Below are positions 15,864 to 23,350 of a DNA stretch of 25,350 nt, piece after piece. This DNA is from an uncultured Hungatella sp. (GTDB lineage: Bacteria > Bacillota > Clostridia > Lachnospirales > Lachnospiraceae). The position numbers and the translations under genes were made by a program. The stretch spans positions 1 through 25,350 of the forward strand of contig CAJTOT010000045.1 of NCBI GenBank assembly GCA_910577935.1, given 5' to 3'. A model generated the notes under the pieces. The model did not search any database. It saw only the letters and a list, made by a program, of their open reading frames with translations, and was not told where the DNA came from. Positions within the stretch are counted from its first letter, which is position 1. Each line of letters opens with the position of its first letter.

Positions 15864-15891
15864 TTGAATTTCCCGGGAAGAGTAGTATAAT
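15864..15891 (+). promoter_or_regulatory. Promoter of the marR-ABC exporter operon
   Basis: TTGAAT (15864-15869), a 16-nt spacer and a perfect TATAAT (15886-15891). The start would be near 15898, giving an unusually long leader of about 134 nt before the MarR ATG at 16032. Confidence 0.6.
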
Positions 15892-15900
15892 GAAAAAATA

Positions 15901-15936
15901 GTTAATTATCTAATTATAAATAAGCTAATGATTAAC
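15901..15936. promoter_or_regulatory. Candidate MarR operator
   Basis: GTTAATTAT (15901-15909) and ATGATTAAC (15928-15936) form an inverted repeat matching at 8 of 9 positions, with an 18-nt A+T-rich spacer that also holds a second TAATTAT. It covers about +4 to +39 of the predicted transcript, a position where a bound MarR dimer would block transcription. MarR proteins usually regulate their own operon; binding here is inferred. Confidence 0.45.
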
Positions 15937-16031
15937 ATGTGAAACGAGGAAGAGGGGAAGTCAGACTGCTGCCGCGGATTCATCTTAGGATCTGCGTGTC
16001 CGGCGCGGTCCGGCAAAAGGAGGAAATGTGT

Positions 16032-16523
16032 ATGGCAGAAGACTGCGGGCGGCGGGGAAGCGCGCCGGAGAGTGAGACCGTGAAGAAACTGATACGGACC
16101 AACAAGAGGCACAAGAGGGCTCTGGAGAAGAAACTGAATGTCACAAAGGTGTTCAGAAGCCAGCATCAGCTTCTCATGTTTATCGTCAGGCACCCAAACC
16201 TGTCACAGATCGAGCTGGCCAGGATGCAGGGGATTTCCACGGCTGCCATTGCGGTGTCTTTAAAAAAGCTGGAGCAAGGCGGATATGTGGAGCGGGCGGT
16301 GGATTCCAAGGATAACCGCTACAACCAGATCCATATAACAGAGAAAGGCATGGAGATGGCCGGATACAGCATGGCTGTCTTTGAGGAGATGGAGCAGATC
16401 ATGTTTAAAGGATTCTCCCGGGAGGACTTTCAGGTGCTGGGAGGACTGCTGGACAGGATCTACGATAACCTGGAGGGCTGTGTCTCTGAGAAAGAAGAAC
16501 ATGGAACGCGAGGAGGAATGTAG
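16032..16523 (+). CDS. MarR-family transcriptional regulator
   Basis: A 163-residue winged-helix repressor-type protein. The DNA-binding region lies at about residues 55-106: the recognition part SQIELARMQGISTAAIAVSL, then KKLEQGGYVERAVDSKD and the wing ending QIHITEKG, which are typical MarR features. Helices on both sides would form the dimer interface. The frame is open back to 15939, but AGGAGG (16018-16023) lies 8 nt before the ATG at 16032, so that is the likely start; an ATG at 16026 is too close to it. The stop codon directly abuts the first ABC exporter gene. The arrangement marR plus two exporter halves is common in Firmicutes, where the regulator releases DNA on sensing a toxic compound; the ligand here is unknown. 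Confidence 0.92.
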   Translation: MAEDCGRRGSAPESETVKKLIRTNKRHKRALEKKLNVTKVFRSQHQLLMFIVRHPNLSQIELARMQGISTAAIAVSLKKLEQGGYVERAVDSKDNRYNQIHITEKGMEMAGYSMAVFEEMEQIMFKGFSREDFQVLGGLLDRIYDNLEGCVSEKEEHGTRGGM

Positions 16524-18263
16524 ATGAAGCGATATGAAAAGTATATAAAGCCCTACAGGGCGGCGTTTATTCTGGCGCCCCTGTGTATGCTGACAGAGGT
16601 TTTCGGGGAGATCATGCTGCCCAAGCTGATGTCCATGATTGTGAACCACGGTGTGGCCCAGAGAAATATTTCCTACATCCTGGGAGTGGGAGCGGTGATG
16701 GTGGTGTTTGCCACCCTGATGGCCCTGGGAGGGGTGGGAGGCGCCTATTTTTCGGCGAAGGCCTCCATCTGTTTTACCAGTGACTTGAGAGAAGATCTGT
16801 TTGCCAAAGTGCAGAATTTCTCTTTCAAAAACATTGATCAGTACAGCACCGGTTCCCTGGTGACCCGTCTGACCAACGATATTCAGCAGGTGCAGAACGT
16901 GACCATGATGGGGCTGCGGATGATGTTCAGGGCGCCGGGTATGCTTATAGGAGCTTTGATTATGGCGTTTTTGATGAACGGGAAGCTGGCCCTGGTAATT
17001 CTGGTGGTAATTCCCTTTCTTCTGTCGGCGATTATTCTGATTTTGAAGACGGCATTTCCCAGATTTACCGTGATGCAGAAAAAGCTGGACCGTCTGAATT
17101 CCGGGATTCAGGAGGCTCTGACCAACGTGCGTGTCATCAAGTCCTTTGTGCGGGAGGATTTTGAAGAAGAGCGTTTTAAAGACATGAACCAGGACTTGAA
17201 GGAAGGCAGCTTAAATGCCATGAAGGTGGTGATCCTGACCATGCCGGTCATGACTCTGGCTATGAATATCACCACCCTCGCCGTGGTGTGGTACGGCGGG
17301 AACATGATTATCGCCGGAAATATGCAGGTGGGTGACCTGACCGCGTTTACCACCTACATCGTGCAGATTCTCATGTCTCTGATGATGGTTTCCATGGTAT
17401 TTCTCCAGAGTTCCAGAGCCATGGCCTCCGTCAAGCGCATCAATGAGGTCATGGACACGGAACTTGACCTGACAGACGAGAATGCCTCCGGGAAAGAACT
17501 CCTTGTGGAGAACGGCAAGGTGGAATTCCGGAATGTCAGCTTCAGCTACCACGAGGGAGCCGGGGAGAAAGTGCTGGACGGCATCAGCTTTACGGCTATG
17601 CCCGGCCAGACCGTAGGCATCATCGGCGCCACGGGAAGCGGCAAGACCAGTCTGGTGCAGCTGATCCCCAGGCTGTACGACGTGACGGAGGGCCGGGTCC
17701 TGGTGGATGGCGTGGACGTGAGAGAGTACTCTCTCCGCAATCTGAGAGAGGGCGTGGGCATGGTGCTCCAGAAAAATGTACTGTTTTCGGGAACTATCGA
17801 GGAGAACCTCCAGTGGGGAGCCGAAAATGCCTCCCAGGAGGAGCTGCGTCAGGCGGCAGAGAGCGCTCAGGCCCACGGCTTTATATCTTCTTTCTCGGAG
17901 GGCTATCAGAAAGACCTGGGGCAGGGAGGCGTCAATGTGTCAGGCGGGCAGAAGCAGAGGCTGTGCATCGCCAGGGCGCTTTTGAAGAAGCCTAAGATTC
18001 TGATTCTGGACGACAGCACCAGCGCGGTGGACACTGCCACCGAGGCGAAGATCAGGGAGTGTTTTTCCACCACTTTGAAAGACACCACCAAGCTTATCAT
18101 CGCCCAGAGAATCAGTTCCGTGGAGGAGGCAGATCAGATTCTGGTCATGGACGACGGGAAGATTATCGGGGCAGGCAGCCACCAGGAACTGATGAGAGAC
18201 TGCCAGGCTTATCAGGAGATTTATTATTCACAGAGAGACCGTGAGAAGGAGGCGGGCGCATGA
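16524..18263 (+). CDS. ABC exporter half-transporter, subunit with degenerate ATPase site
   Basis: A 579-residue half-transporter with an N-terminal six-helix membrane domain (about residues 10-320) and a C-terminal nucleotide-binding domain. Walker A is GATGSGKT (368-375) and the signature motif VSGGQ (472-476). Walker B reads ILDDSTSAVD: the catalytic Glu is Asp497. The switch His is Gln528 in IIAQRIS. This pairing of changes marks the non-hydrolysing member of heterodimeric exporters such as TM287/288, BmrCD or LmrCD. The partner encoded next has the complementary features, so the two should form one multidrug- or peptide-type exporter in the plasma membrane. The start ATG follows the MarR stop without a gap, with GGAGG inside the marR 3' end, and the stop overlaps the partner's start as ATGA. 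The substrate is unknown. Confidence 0.94.
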   Translation: MKRYEKYIKPYRAAFILAPLCMLTEVFGEIMLPKLMSMIVNHGVAQRNISYILGVGAVMVVFATLMALGGVGGAYFSAKASICFTSDLREDLFAKVQNFSFKNIDQYSTGSLVTRLTNDIQQVQNVTMMGLRMMFRAPGMLIGALIMAFLMNGKLALVILVVIPFLLSAIILILKTAFPRFTVMQKKLDRLNSGIQEALTNVRVIKSFVREDFEEERFKDMNQDLKEGSLNAMKVVILTMPVMTLAMNITTLAVVWYGGNMIIAGNMQVGDLTAFTTYIVQILMSLMMVSMVFLQSSRAMASVKRINEVMDTELDLTDENASGKELLVENGKVEFRNVSFSYHEGAGEKVLDGISFTAMPGQTVGIIGATGSGKTSLVQLIPRLYDVTEGRVLVDGVDVREYSLRNLREGVGMVLQKNVLFSGTIEENLQWGAENASQEELRQAAESAQAHGFISSFSEGYQKDLGQGGVNVSGGQKQRLCIARALLKKPKILILDDSTSAVDTATEAKIRECFSTTLKDTTKLIIAQRISSVEEADQILVMDDGKIIGAGSHQELMRDCQAYQEIYYSQRDREKEAGA

Positions 18264-20152
18264 GCGGAGACGAGAAAAAACTGGAGAGTCTAAAAAGAAG
18301 ATACGGGAGGGCCGTGGCGGCGCCTGGAGGGTTCGGAGGACCTGGAGGACCGGGACCCGGAGGGCCTGGACGGAGAAGAGCTTCCATGGCAAAGGGAACA
18401 CCGAAAAACAGCAGGGAGACCGTGAGGCGGCTTCTTAAGTATCTCAACGAAGACAAGGCAAAGATGGCGCTGGCATTTTTCTGTGTCATCGTCAACACGG
18501 CGGCCACTCTTGCCGGCTCCTACATGCTCAGGCCCATTATCAATCAGTATATTGCGCCGGCGGATGGGACGAGAGGGGACGTGGCAGGTCTGGCAGGAGC
18601 TCTGGCCTTCATGGCGGTCATCTACGGGCTGGGAGTGGTGGCCAACTATGCCCAGGCGAAGGTCATGCTGACAGTGGCCCAGAATGCCCTTCAGAAGATA
18701 CGGAACGATCTGTTTGCCAAGATGCAGACTCTTCCGGTCCGGTTTTATGACACCAACAGCAACGGCGATCTCATGAGCCGCTTTACCAACGATGTGGATA
18801 CGGTGGGACAGATGCTGTCCAACACCCTGGTGCAGCTGTTTTCCGGCACGCTGAGTATCATAGGGACCTTGTGTCTGATGATCTACACCAACATCTATCT
18901 GACCATCGTGACCATCATCATGGTTCCCGTGATGATGAAGGCAGGCGGCGCGGTGGCAAAGAGAAGCCAGAAGTACTTTTCGGCCCAGCAGGAATCTTTG
19001 GGGGCGGTCAACGGTTATGTGGAGGAGACGATCACCGGACAGAAGGTGGTGAAGGTGTTCTGCCATGAGGATACAGCAAAAGAAGAATTTGGGCTGCTCA
19101 ACAGGGATTTGAGGGACAATCAGATCAAGGCCCAGTTTTTTGGGGGCATCATGGGACCGATTATGGGAAATTTAAGCCAGATCAACTATTCCTTGACGGC
19201 TTGTGTAGGCGGTCTTCTGTGCGTGTGGAGGAATTTTGACGTGGGCGGCCTGACGGTGTTCTTGAATTTCTCAAGACAGTTCAGCCGTCCCATCAATGAG
19301 ATCTCCATGCAGATCAGCAACGTGTTCTCCGCCCTGGCAGGCGCGGAGCGGGTGTTTGCCATCATGGACCAGGAGCCGGAGCAGGCGGACGACAAGGATG
19401 CGGTGATTCTTGAACCCATGAAAGGCCATGTGACCCTTGACCAGGTGACGTTCGGATACCGGCCGGGCAAGGTGATCTTAAAGGATATCAGCCTGTATGC
19501 GAAACCGGGGCAGAAGATCGCCTTCGTGGGCTCTACCGGCGCCGGAAAGACCACCATCACCAACCTGCTGAATCGGTTTTATGACATCCAGTCGGGGAGC
19601 ATCACCGTGGATGGGGTGGATATCCGGCATCTCAACAGGAATCACTTGAGGCAGAATATCGCCATGGTGCTTCAGGATACTCATCTGTTCACGGGGACTG
19701 TGCGGGAAAATATCCGCTACGGAAGACTGGACGCCACTGACGAGGAAGTGATTCAGGCCGCTAAGACCGCCTCGGCCCACTCATTTATCATGCGTCTTCC
19801 CAAGGGGTACGACACCATGCTGGAGGGAGACGGGGCAAACTTGAGCCAGGGGCAGAGACAGCTGCTCAATATTGCCAGGGCAGCCGTCTCCAAAGCCCCG
19901 ATCCTGATTCTGGATGAGGCCACCAGTTCCGTGGACACCAGGACGGAGAAGCATATAGAGCACGGAATGGACCGTCTCATGGCCCACAGGACCACATTTG
20001 TCATCGCCCATCGCCTCTCTACGGTGCGCAACGCCGACGCCATCATGGTGCTGGAGCAGGGCGAGATCATCGAGAGAGGAAACCACGACGAACTGCTGGA
20101 GCTGAAAGGCAGGTACTACGAACTGTATACAGGCCTAAAAGAGCTGGATTAA
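18260..20152 (+). CDS. ABC exporter half-transporter, subunit with catalytic ATPase site
   Basis: A 630-residue partner of the preceding half-transporter. It begins with a charged and then Gly/Pro-rich cytosolic segment (GGFGGPGGPGPGGPG, about residues 23-37), followed by a six-helix membrane domain and the nucleotide-binding domain. Walker A is GSTGAGKT (424-431), Walker B ILDEATSSVD with catalytic Glu553, and the switch His584 lies in VIAHRLST. Its signature motif is LSQGQ (528-532) instead of LSGGQ. Thus the catalytic site combines this Walker B with the VSGGQ of the partner, and the degenerate site combines the partner's Asp/Gln with this LSQGQ, as in known heterodimeric exporters. The ATG overlaps the preceding stop (ATGA), which ensures equal synthesis. 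It faces glgX across a 28-nt gap. Confidence 0.95.
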   Translation: MSGDEKKLESLKRRYGRAVAAPGGFGGPGGPGPGGPGRRRASMAKGTPKNSRETVRRLLKYLNEDKAKMALAFFCVIVNTAATLAGSYMLRPIINQYIAPADGTRGDVAGLAGALAFMAVIYGLGVVANYAQAKVMLTVAQNALQKIRNDLFAKMQTLPVRFYDTNSNGDLMSRFTNDVDTVGQMLSNTLVQLFSGTLSIIGTLCLMIYTNIYLTIVTIIMVPVMMKAGGAVAKRSQKYFSAQQESLGAVNGYVEETITGQKVVKVFCHEDTAKEEFGLLNRDLRDNQIKAQFFGGIMGPIMGNLSQINYSLTACVGGLLCVWRNFDVGGLTVFLNFSRQFSRPINEISMQISNVFSALAGAERVFAIMDQEPEQADDKDAVILEPMKGHVTLDQVTFGYRPGKVILKDISLYAKPGQKIAFVGSTGAGKTTITNLLNRFYDIQSGSITVDGVDIRHLNRNHLRQNIAMVLQDTHLFTGTVRENIRYGRLDATDEEVIQAAKTASAHSFIMRLPKGYDTMLEGDGANLSQGQRQLLNIARAAVSKAPILILDEATSSVDTRTEKHIEHGMDRLMAHRTTFVIAHRLSTVRNADAIMVLEQGEIIERGNHDELLELKGRYYELYTGLKELD

Positions 20153-20168
20153 AGCCGGGTGAAAGGGG

Positions 20169-20195
20169 CAGAGGGGCCGGCTAAAAGCCCCTCTG
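20169..20195. other. Hairpin between the convergent exporter and glgX genes
   Basis: CAGAGGGGC (20169-20177) and GCCCCTCTG (20187-20195) form a perfect 9-bp stem with a 9-nt loop. It covers the glgX stop codon at 20181-20183. Neither strand has a T run behind it, so it may be a weak shared terminator or a 3'-end stabiliser. Confidence 0.45.
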
Positions 20196-22331
20196 TTCCA
20201 GAAACGGCCTTCCCGTGAACACCGCCACGGACCGGGGGCGCATGATGAAGGAGCCGTCGATGCGGACCTCCTGACCCTTAGGGTAGGTGTAGCGGCCATG
20301 GCCGTCGCCGAAGGTGTTGACGCTCAGATACCAGGCTCCCCGGTGGCGGAGATTGGGCAGGGTGATGAGGGCGTCCTCCCAGTTGGCGTTGATGGAGATG
20401 TAGACAAGGTCATCGTGGCCTTTTTCTCTGTCATAGCCGGCGAAGCTGACGGAAAAGGTTCTGGCGTTGGGGGGAAGGCTCCAGTCGTCGGCGTTGAGGC
20501 TGTGGGTGTGGAGGCTTTCCAGCCCGCAGATGGAATCAGGGAGCTTTCGCCTGATGACCGTGTGCTCATGGCGGTAGGCGATCATAAACCGGAAAAATTC
20601 AAACAGCTCCCGGTTCTTTTCCAGAAGGGTCCAGTCGAGCCAGGAGATCTCGTTGTCCTGACAGTAGGGATTGTTGTTGCCGTTCTGGGAGTTGCCGAAC
20701 TCGTCCCCCGCAAGAAACATGGGGGTGCCGCGGCTGCACATGAGCACGGCGCAGGCGTTGCGTATCATCCGGAATCGGAGGTTCAGGACATCCTGGTTGT
20801 GGGTGTCTCCCTCCACGCCGCAGTTCCAGCTCCGGTTGTCGTCGGAGCCGTCGGTGTTGTTCCAGCCGTTGGCTTCGTTGTGCTTTGTATTGTAAGAATA
20901 CAGATCGTACAAGGTGAAGCCGTCGTGGCAGGTAAGGAAATTGATGCAGGAATTGTAGCCGGCATAATTTCCTTTATAATCCGTGTAGAAACCGCCGTAC
21001 AGATCCCCGGACCCGGATACGCTCCAGGCGGCCTGCCAGGAATAATGGAAGTCCCCCTTTAAAAATGAGCGGACGCTGTCTCTGTATCTGCCGTTCCACT
21101 CCGCCCACCGCTTGTTGGCGGGGAAGCTGCCCACCTGGTACATGCCGCCGGCATCCCACGCCTCGGCGATGAGCTTCACGTTGCTGAGAAGGGGGTCGTA
21201 GGCAAGGCTTTTCAGAAGAGGCGGGTTGTTCATAGGGGAGCCGTCTTCATTTCTGCCCAGAATGCTTGCCAGATCAAAGCGGAACCCGTCTATGCGGAAA
21301 TTGATGGTCCAGTAGCGCAGGCACTCCAGAATCATCTGCTGAACGATGGGATGATTGCAGTTTAAGGTGTTGCCGCAGCCGCTGAAATTGTAATAGTTGC
21401 CGTCAGGAGTCAGCATGTAGTACATCTTGTTGTCCAGGCCTTTAAAACAAAAAACAGGGCCCTGTTCGTTGCCCTCGGCGGTGTGGTTGAAAACCACGTC
21501 AAGAATAACCTCGATATCGTTGTCATGGAGGGCCTTGATCAGTTCTTTCAGCTCCGTGCCTTCTTTATTATATTCAGCAGAAGCAGCGTAGCTGGCGTTG
21601 GGAGCGAAAAAGCTGACAGTGTTGTAGCCCCAGTAGTCCAGAAGCTGGTGTCCGTCCACCACTCTGGAATTCATGTTCTCGTCAAACTCAAATACAGGCA
21701 TAAGCTCCACGGCGTTGATTCCCAGCTCTTTTAAGTAGGGAATTTTTTCTTTCAACCCCTCGAAGGTGCCTTTGTGGGTCACGCCCGAGGAGGGATGACG
21801 GGTAAAGCCCCGCACATGAAGTTCATAGATGACCAGGTCGCACATCTCCTTCGATGACTGAGGCGCCTCGCCCCAGTCGAAGACATCCCTGATCACACGG
21901 GCATGGTAATGTTTCTTTTTCTTCTTTCCCCAGGAGTCCTGGCCGGTCACCGCCACGGCGTAGGGGTCCAGGAGAATGTTGCGTCTGTCAAAGAGCATAC
22001 CCTCCTCCGGCGCGTAGGGACCGTCGATCCGGTATGCGTACTCGAAAGTTTCGATATCCAGTTCAAACACGATCATGGAATAGACATCGCCGATTTTGTA
22101 AGATTCGGGAAATGGGAGAATGGCATAAGGTTCTTCCTCATCTCTGCGGAATAGAAGAAGTTCACAGGACGTACCGTTGTGGGTGTGAACGGTAAAATTC
22201 ACTCCGTTGGGCAGCGCCATGGCTCCGTTTACGTCAAACAAGCCCGGCCGCACGGGAAAACCGGCGACCTCTCCCATGGGAGTGAAAGAGATAGGGTGGT
22301 CCAGAAGGTATTTCTGTGTGTAAGGTATCAA
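20181..22331 (-). CDS. glgX: Glycogen debranching enzyme, GlgX/isoamylase type (GH13)
   Basis: Alpha-1,6-glucosidase that removes branches from glycogen or limit dextrins. An N-terminal CBM48-like domain (LPNGVNFTVHTHNGTSCELLLF) precedes the GH13 barrel with its four regions: DVVFNHTAE; GFRFDLAS with nucleophile Asp353; LIAEAWDAGG with acid/base Glu390; and LTCHDGFTLYD with Asp470. The 716-residue length fits the GlgX/TreX/isoamylase group. The frame is open 100 codons further, but that part contains the promoter and lacks ribosome binding sites. I place the start at TTG 22331 because AGGAGG (22338-22343) lies 6 nt upstream. The protein then begins (M/L)IPYTQKYLLDHPIS. No other glycogen genes are in the window. 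Glycogen versus starch fragments as natural substrate remains open. Confidence 0.92.
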   Translation of the reverse strand: MIPYTQKYLLDHPISFTPMGEVAGFPVRPGLFDVNGAMALPNGVNFTVHTHNGTSCELLLFRRDEEEPYAILPFPESYKIGDVYSMIVFELDIETFEYAYRIDGPYAPEEGMLFDRRNILLDPYAVAVTGQDSWGKKKKKHYHARVIRDVFDWGEAPQSSKEMCDLVIYELHVRGFTRHPSSGVTHKGTFEGLKEKIPYLKELGINAVELMPVFEFDENMNSRVVDGHQLLDYWGYNTVSFFAPNASYAASAEYNKEGTELKELIKALHDNDIEVILDVVFNHTAEGNEQGPVFCFKGLDNKMYYMLTPDGNYYNFSGCGNTLNCNHPIVQQMILECLRYWTINFRIDGFRFDLASILGRNEDGSPMNNPPLLKSLAYDPLLSNVKLIAEAWDAGGMYQVGSFPANKRWAEWNGRYRDSVRSFLKGDFHYSWQAAWSVSGSGDLYGGFYTDYKGNYAGYNSCINFLTCHDGFTLYDLYSYNTKHNEANGWNNTDGSDDNRSWNCGVEGDTHNQDVLNLRFRMIRNACAVLMCSRGTPMFLAGDEFGNSQNGNNNPYCQDNEISWLDWTLLEKNRELFEFFRFMIAYRHEHTVIRRKLPDSICGLESLHTHSLNADDWSLPPNARTFSVSFAGYDREKGHDDLVYISINANWEDALITLPNLRHRGAWYLSVNTFGDGHGRYTYPKGQEVRIDGSFIMRPRSVAVFTGRPFLEQRGF

Positions 22332-22409
22332 GTCGTTCCTCCTGTCTTTTGGTGGTTTGATAGGTGTCTTGGGTTGAAACAATAGATGCTGCTCTGCTAT
22401 CATAGTACT

Positions 22410-22438
22410 ATTATAAGGGGTATTTGGGGACGAGTCAA
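22410..22438 (-). promoter_or_regulatory. Promoter of glgX
   Basis: On the minus strand TTGACT (complement of 22433-22438), a 17-nt spacer and a perfect TATAAT (complement of 22410-22415): 11 of 12 consensus bases. Transcription would begin near 22403, giving a leader of about 70 nt before the TTG start. This also rules out translation starts upstream of about 22400. Confidence 0.75.
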
Positions 22439-22468
22439 ATGAAATTTTGCCACTGTCATATGCAGGCT

Positions 22469-22505
22469 CTGCGCGCTTGTCGGGGGATGTCCCCGCCCGG
22501 CGCAG
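22469..22505. other. G+C-rich cruciform-like inverted repeat upstream of the HD gene
   Basis: CTGCGC (22469-22474) pairs with GCGCAG (22500-22505), and inside it CGGGG (22481-22485) pairs with CCCCG (22491-22495). No T run follows on either strand. Behind it (22547-22618) come four CCGGAAGA-like octamers and a CTCCTGA/TCAGGAG hairpin. The purpose is unknown; no clear promoter for the HD gene could be found here. Confidence 0.4.
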
Positions 22506-22660
22506 GGAGCGTATGCCTGACCGGGCCGGAGGGCAAAATATTGACGCCGGAAGAATTCTGTCGCCGGAAAAATCCGGAAGAGTTCGGGAGCTCCTGAAAA
22601 AGTCTGGAAGATCAGGAGAACAGGGGGGCAATGGGGCTTAAGAAAGAAGGGAGACAGACA

Positions 22661-23137
22661 ATGGACCGAATTGAAAAAGTAAAAAATTATGTAGATGCGG
22701 CGCTGAGGCGGGCCGGAGATTATGAGTTCAGAAAAGAGGCGGTGATTCATGTGTACGGAGTCGCTCAGGCATGCGCCATGCTGGCCATGAGACGGGGGGA
22801 GGATGCAGAGCTGGCCGTCATCGCAGGGCTGCTCCACGATATCTGGACATACTCTAAGATGGATTCCAGGGAGCACGCCCACAAAGGAGCAAAGATGGCC
22901 GGGGAGATACTTGAGTCCATGGGGCTGTTTGAGGAAGATGAGATCAGGAAAATCTGCCGCGCCATCTACCATCACAGCGGCAAGGCCATCACACAGGAAC
23001 CCTTTGACGAAGTCTTAAAAGATGCGGACGTGTTCCAGCACTGTATGTACAATCCCCTTAAAGAAGCCTCTGCGAAAGAATATGCCAGATTTGAGAAACT
23101 TAAAAAGGAGCTGGGATTGGAGGCGCCTGAACAGTGA
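22661..23137 (+). CDS. HD-domain metal-dependent hydrolase (uncharacterised)
   Basis: A 158-residue single-domain protein of the HD superfamily. The metal-binding pattern is visible: His in VIHVYGV, the HD pair in AGLLHDIWTYS, HH in AIYHHSG and Asp in LKDADVFQH. Members of this family are phosphohydrolases acting on nucleotides, or phosphodiesterases, and short stand-alone ones like this are usually annotated only as HD-domain proteins; the substrate cannot be deduced. I place the start at ATG 22661, with GGGAG (22649-22653) upstream and the natural N-terminus MDRIEKVKNYVD; an in-frame ATG at 22631 would add ten residues. It is not clearly in an operon: glgX diverges upstream and rpsB has its own promoter. 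Confidence 0.82.
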   Translation: MDRIEKVKNYVDAALRRAGDYEFRKEAVIHVYGVAQACAMLAMRRGEDAELAVIAGLLHDIWTYSKMDSREHAHKGAKMAGEILESMGLFEEDEIRKICRAIYHHSGKAITQEPFDEVLKDADVFQHCMYNPLKEASAKEYARFEKLKKELGLEAPEQ

Positions 23138-23139
23138 CC

Positions 23140-23197
23140 TTAAATTTTCGGGGATTAAATTTTCAGGTGTTAAATTTTCAGGTGTTAAATTTTTGCC
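23140..23197 (+). repeat. 15-bp tandem repeat array upstream of the rpsB promoter
   Basis: The unit TTAAATTTTCAGGTG occurs exactly at 23155-23169 and 23170-23184. A variant (TTAAATTTTCGGGGA) precedes it at 23140-23154 and a partial unit (TTAAATTTTTGCC) follows at 23185-23197. The array begins two bases after the HD gene's stop codon and ends about 10 bp before the rpsB -35 box. Each unit carries an AAATTTT tract. Confidence 0.88.
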
Positions 23198-23206
23198 AAA
23201 AAAGGC

Positions 23207-23235
23207 TTGCAATGTGAAATTTTCTATGATATGCT
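23207..23235 (+). promoter_or_regulatory. Promoter of rpsB
   Basis: TTGCAA (23207-23212), a 17-nt spacer and TATGCT (23230-23235) preceded by TGA, an extended -10 box. The transcript would begin near 23242 and have a leader of about 109 nt. That leader contains short G+C-rich complementary segments around 23269-23317, which could form a structured, possibly autoregulatory region, but I recognise no known leader class. Confidence 0.5.
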
Positions 23236-23350
23236 TACAAAGTTGATAAAAATCACGTCTGTCGATTCCCAGGGCGGTGCCTGAGCAGATGCCGGGTCCC
23301 CGAGGAAGCAGGAGACACAGGCGGAAGAAAAACCAAACGGAGGTAATAAC

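Noticed and set aside
20298..21062. A 254-codon plus-strand frame rich in Val, Gly and Ala
   Set aside because: It is antisense to glgX, whose catalytic motifs are intact there, and its composition is that of a mirror frame.
23140..23197. A CRISPR-like array
   Set aside because: The 15-bp units are contiguous with no unique spacers, so this is a simple tandem repeat.
23242..23350. A T-box or other known riboswitch in the rpsB leader
   Set aside because: No T-box core sequence and no stable multi-helix arrangement could be drawn; only short possible hairpins are present.
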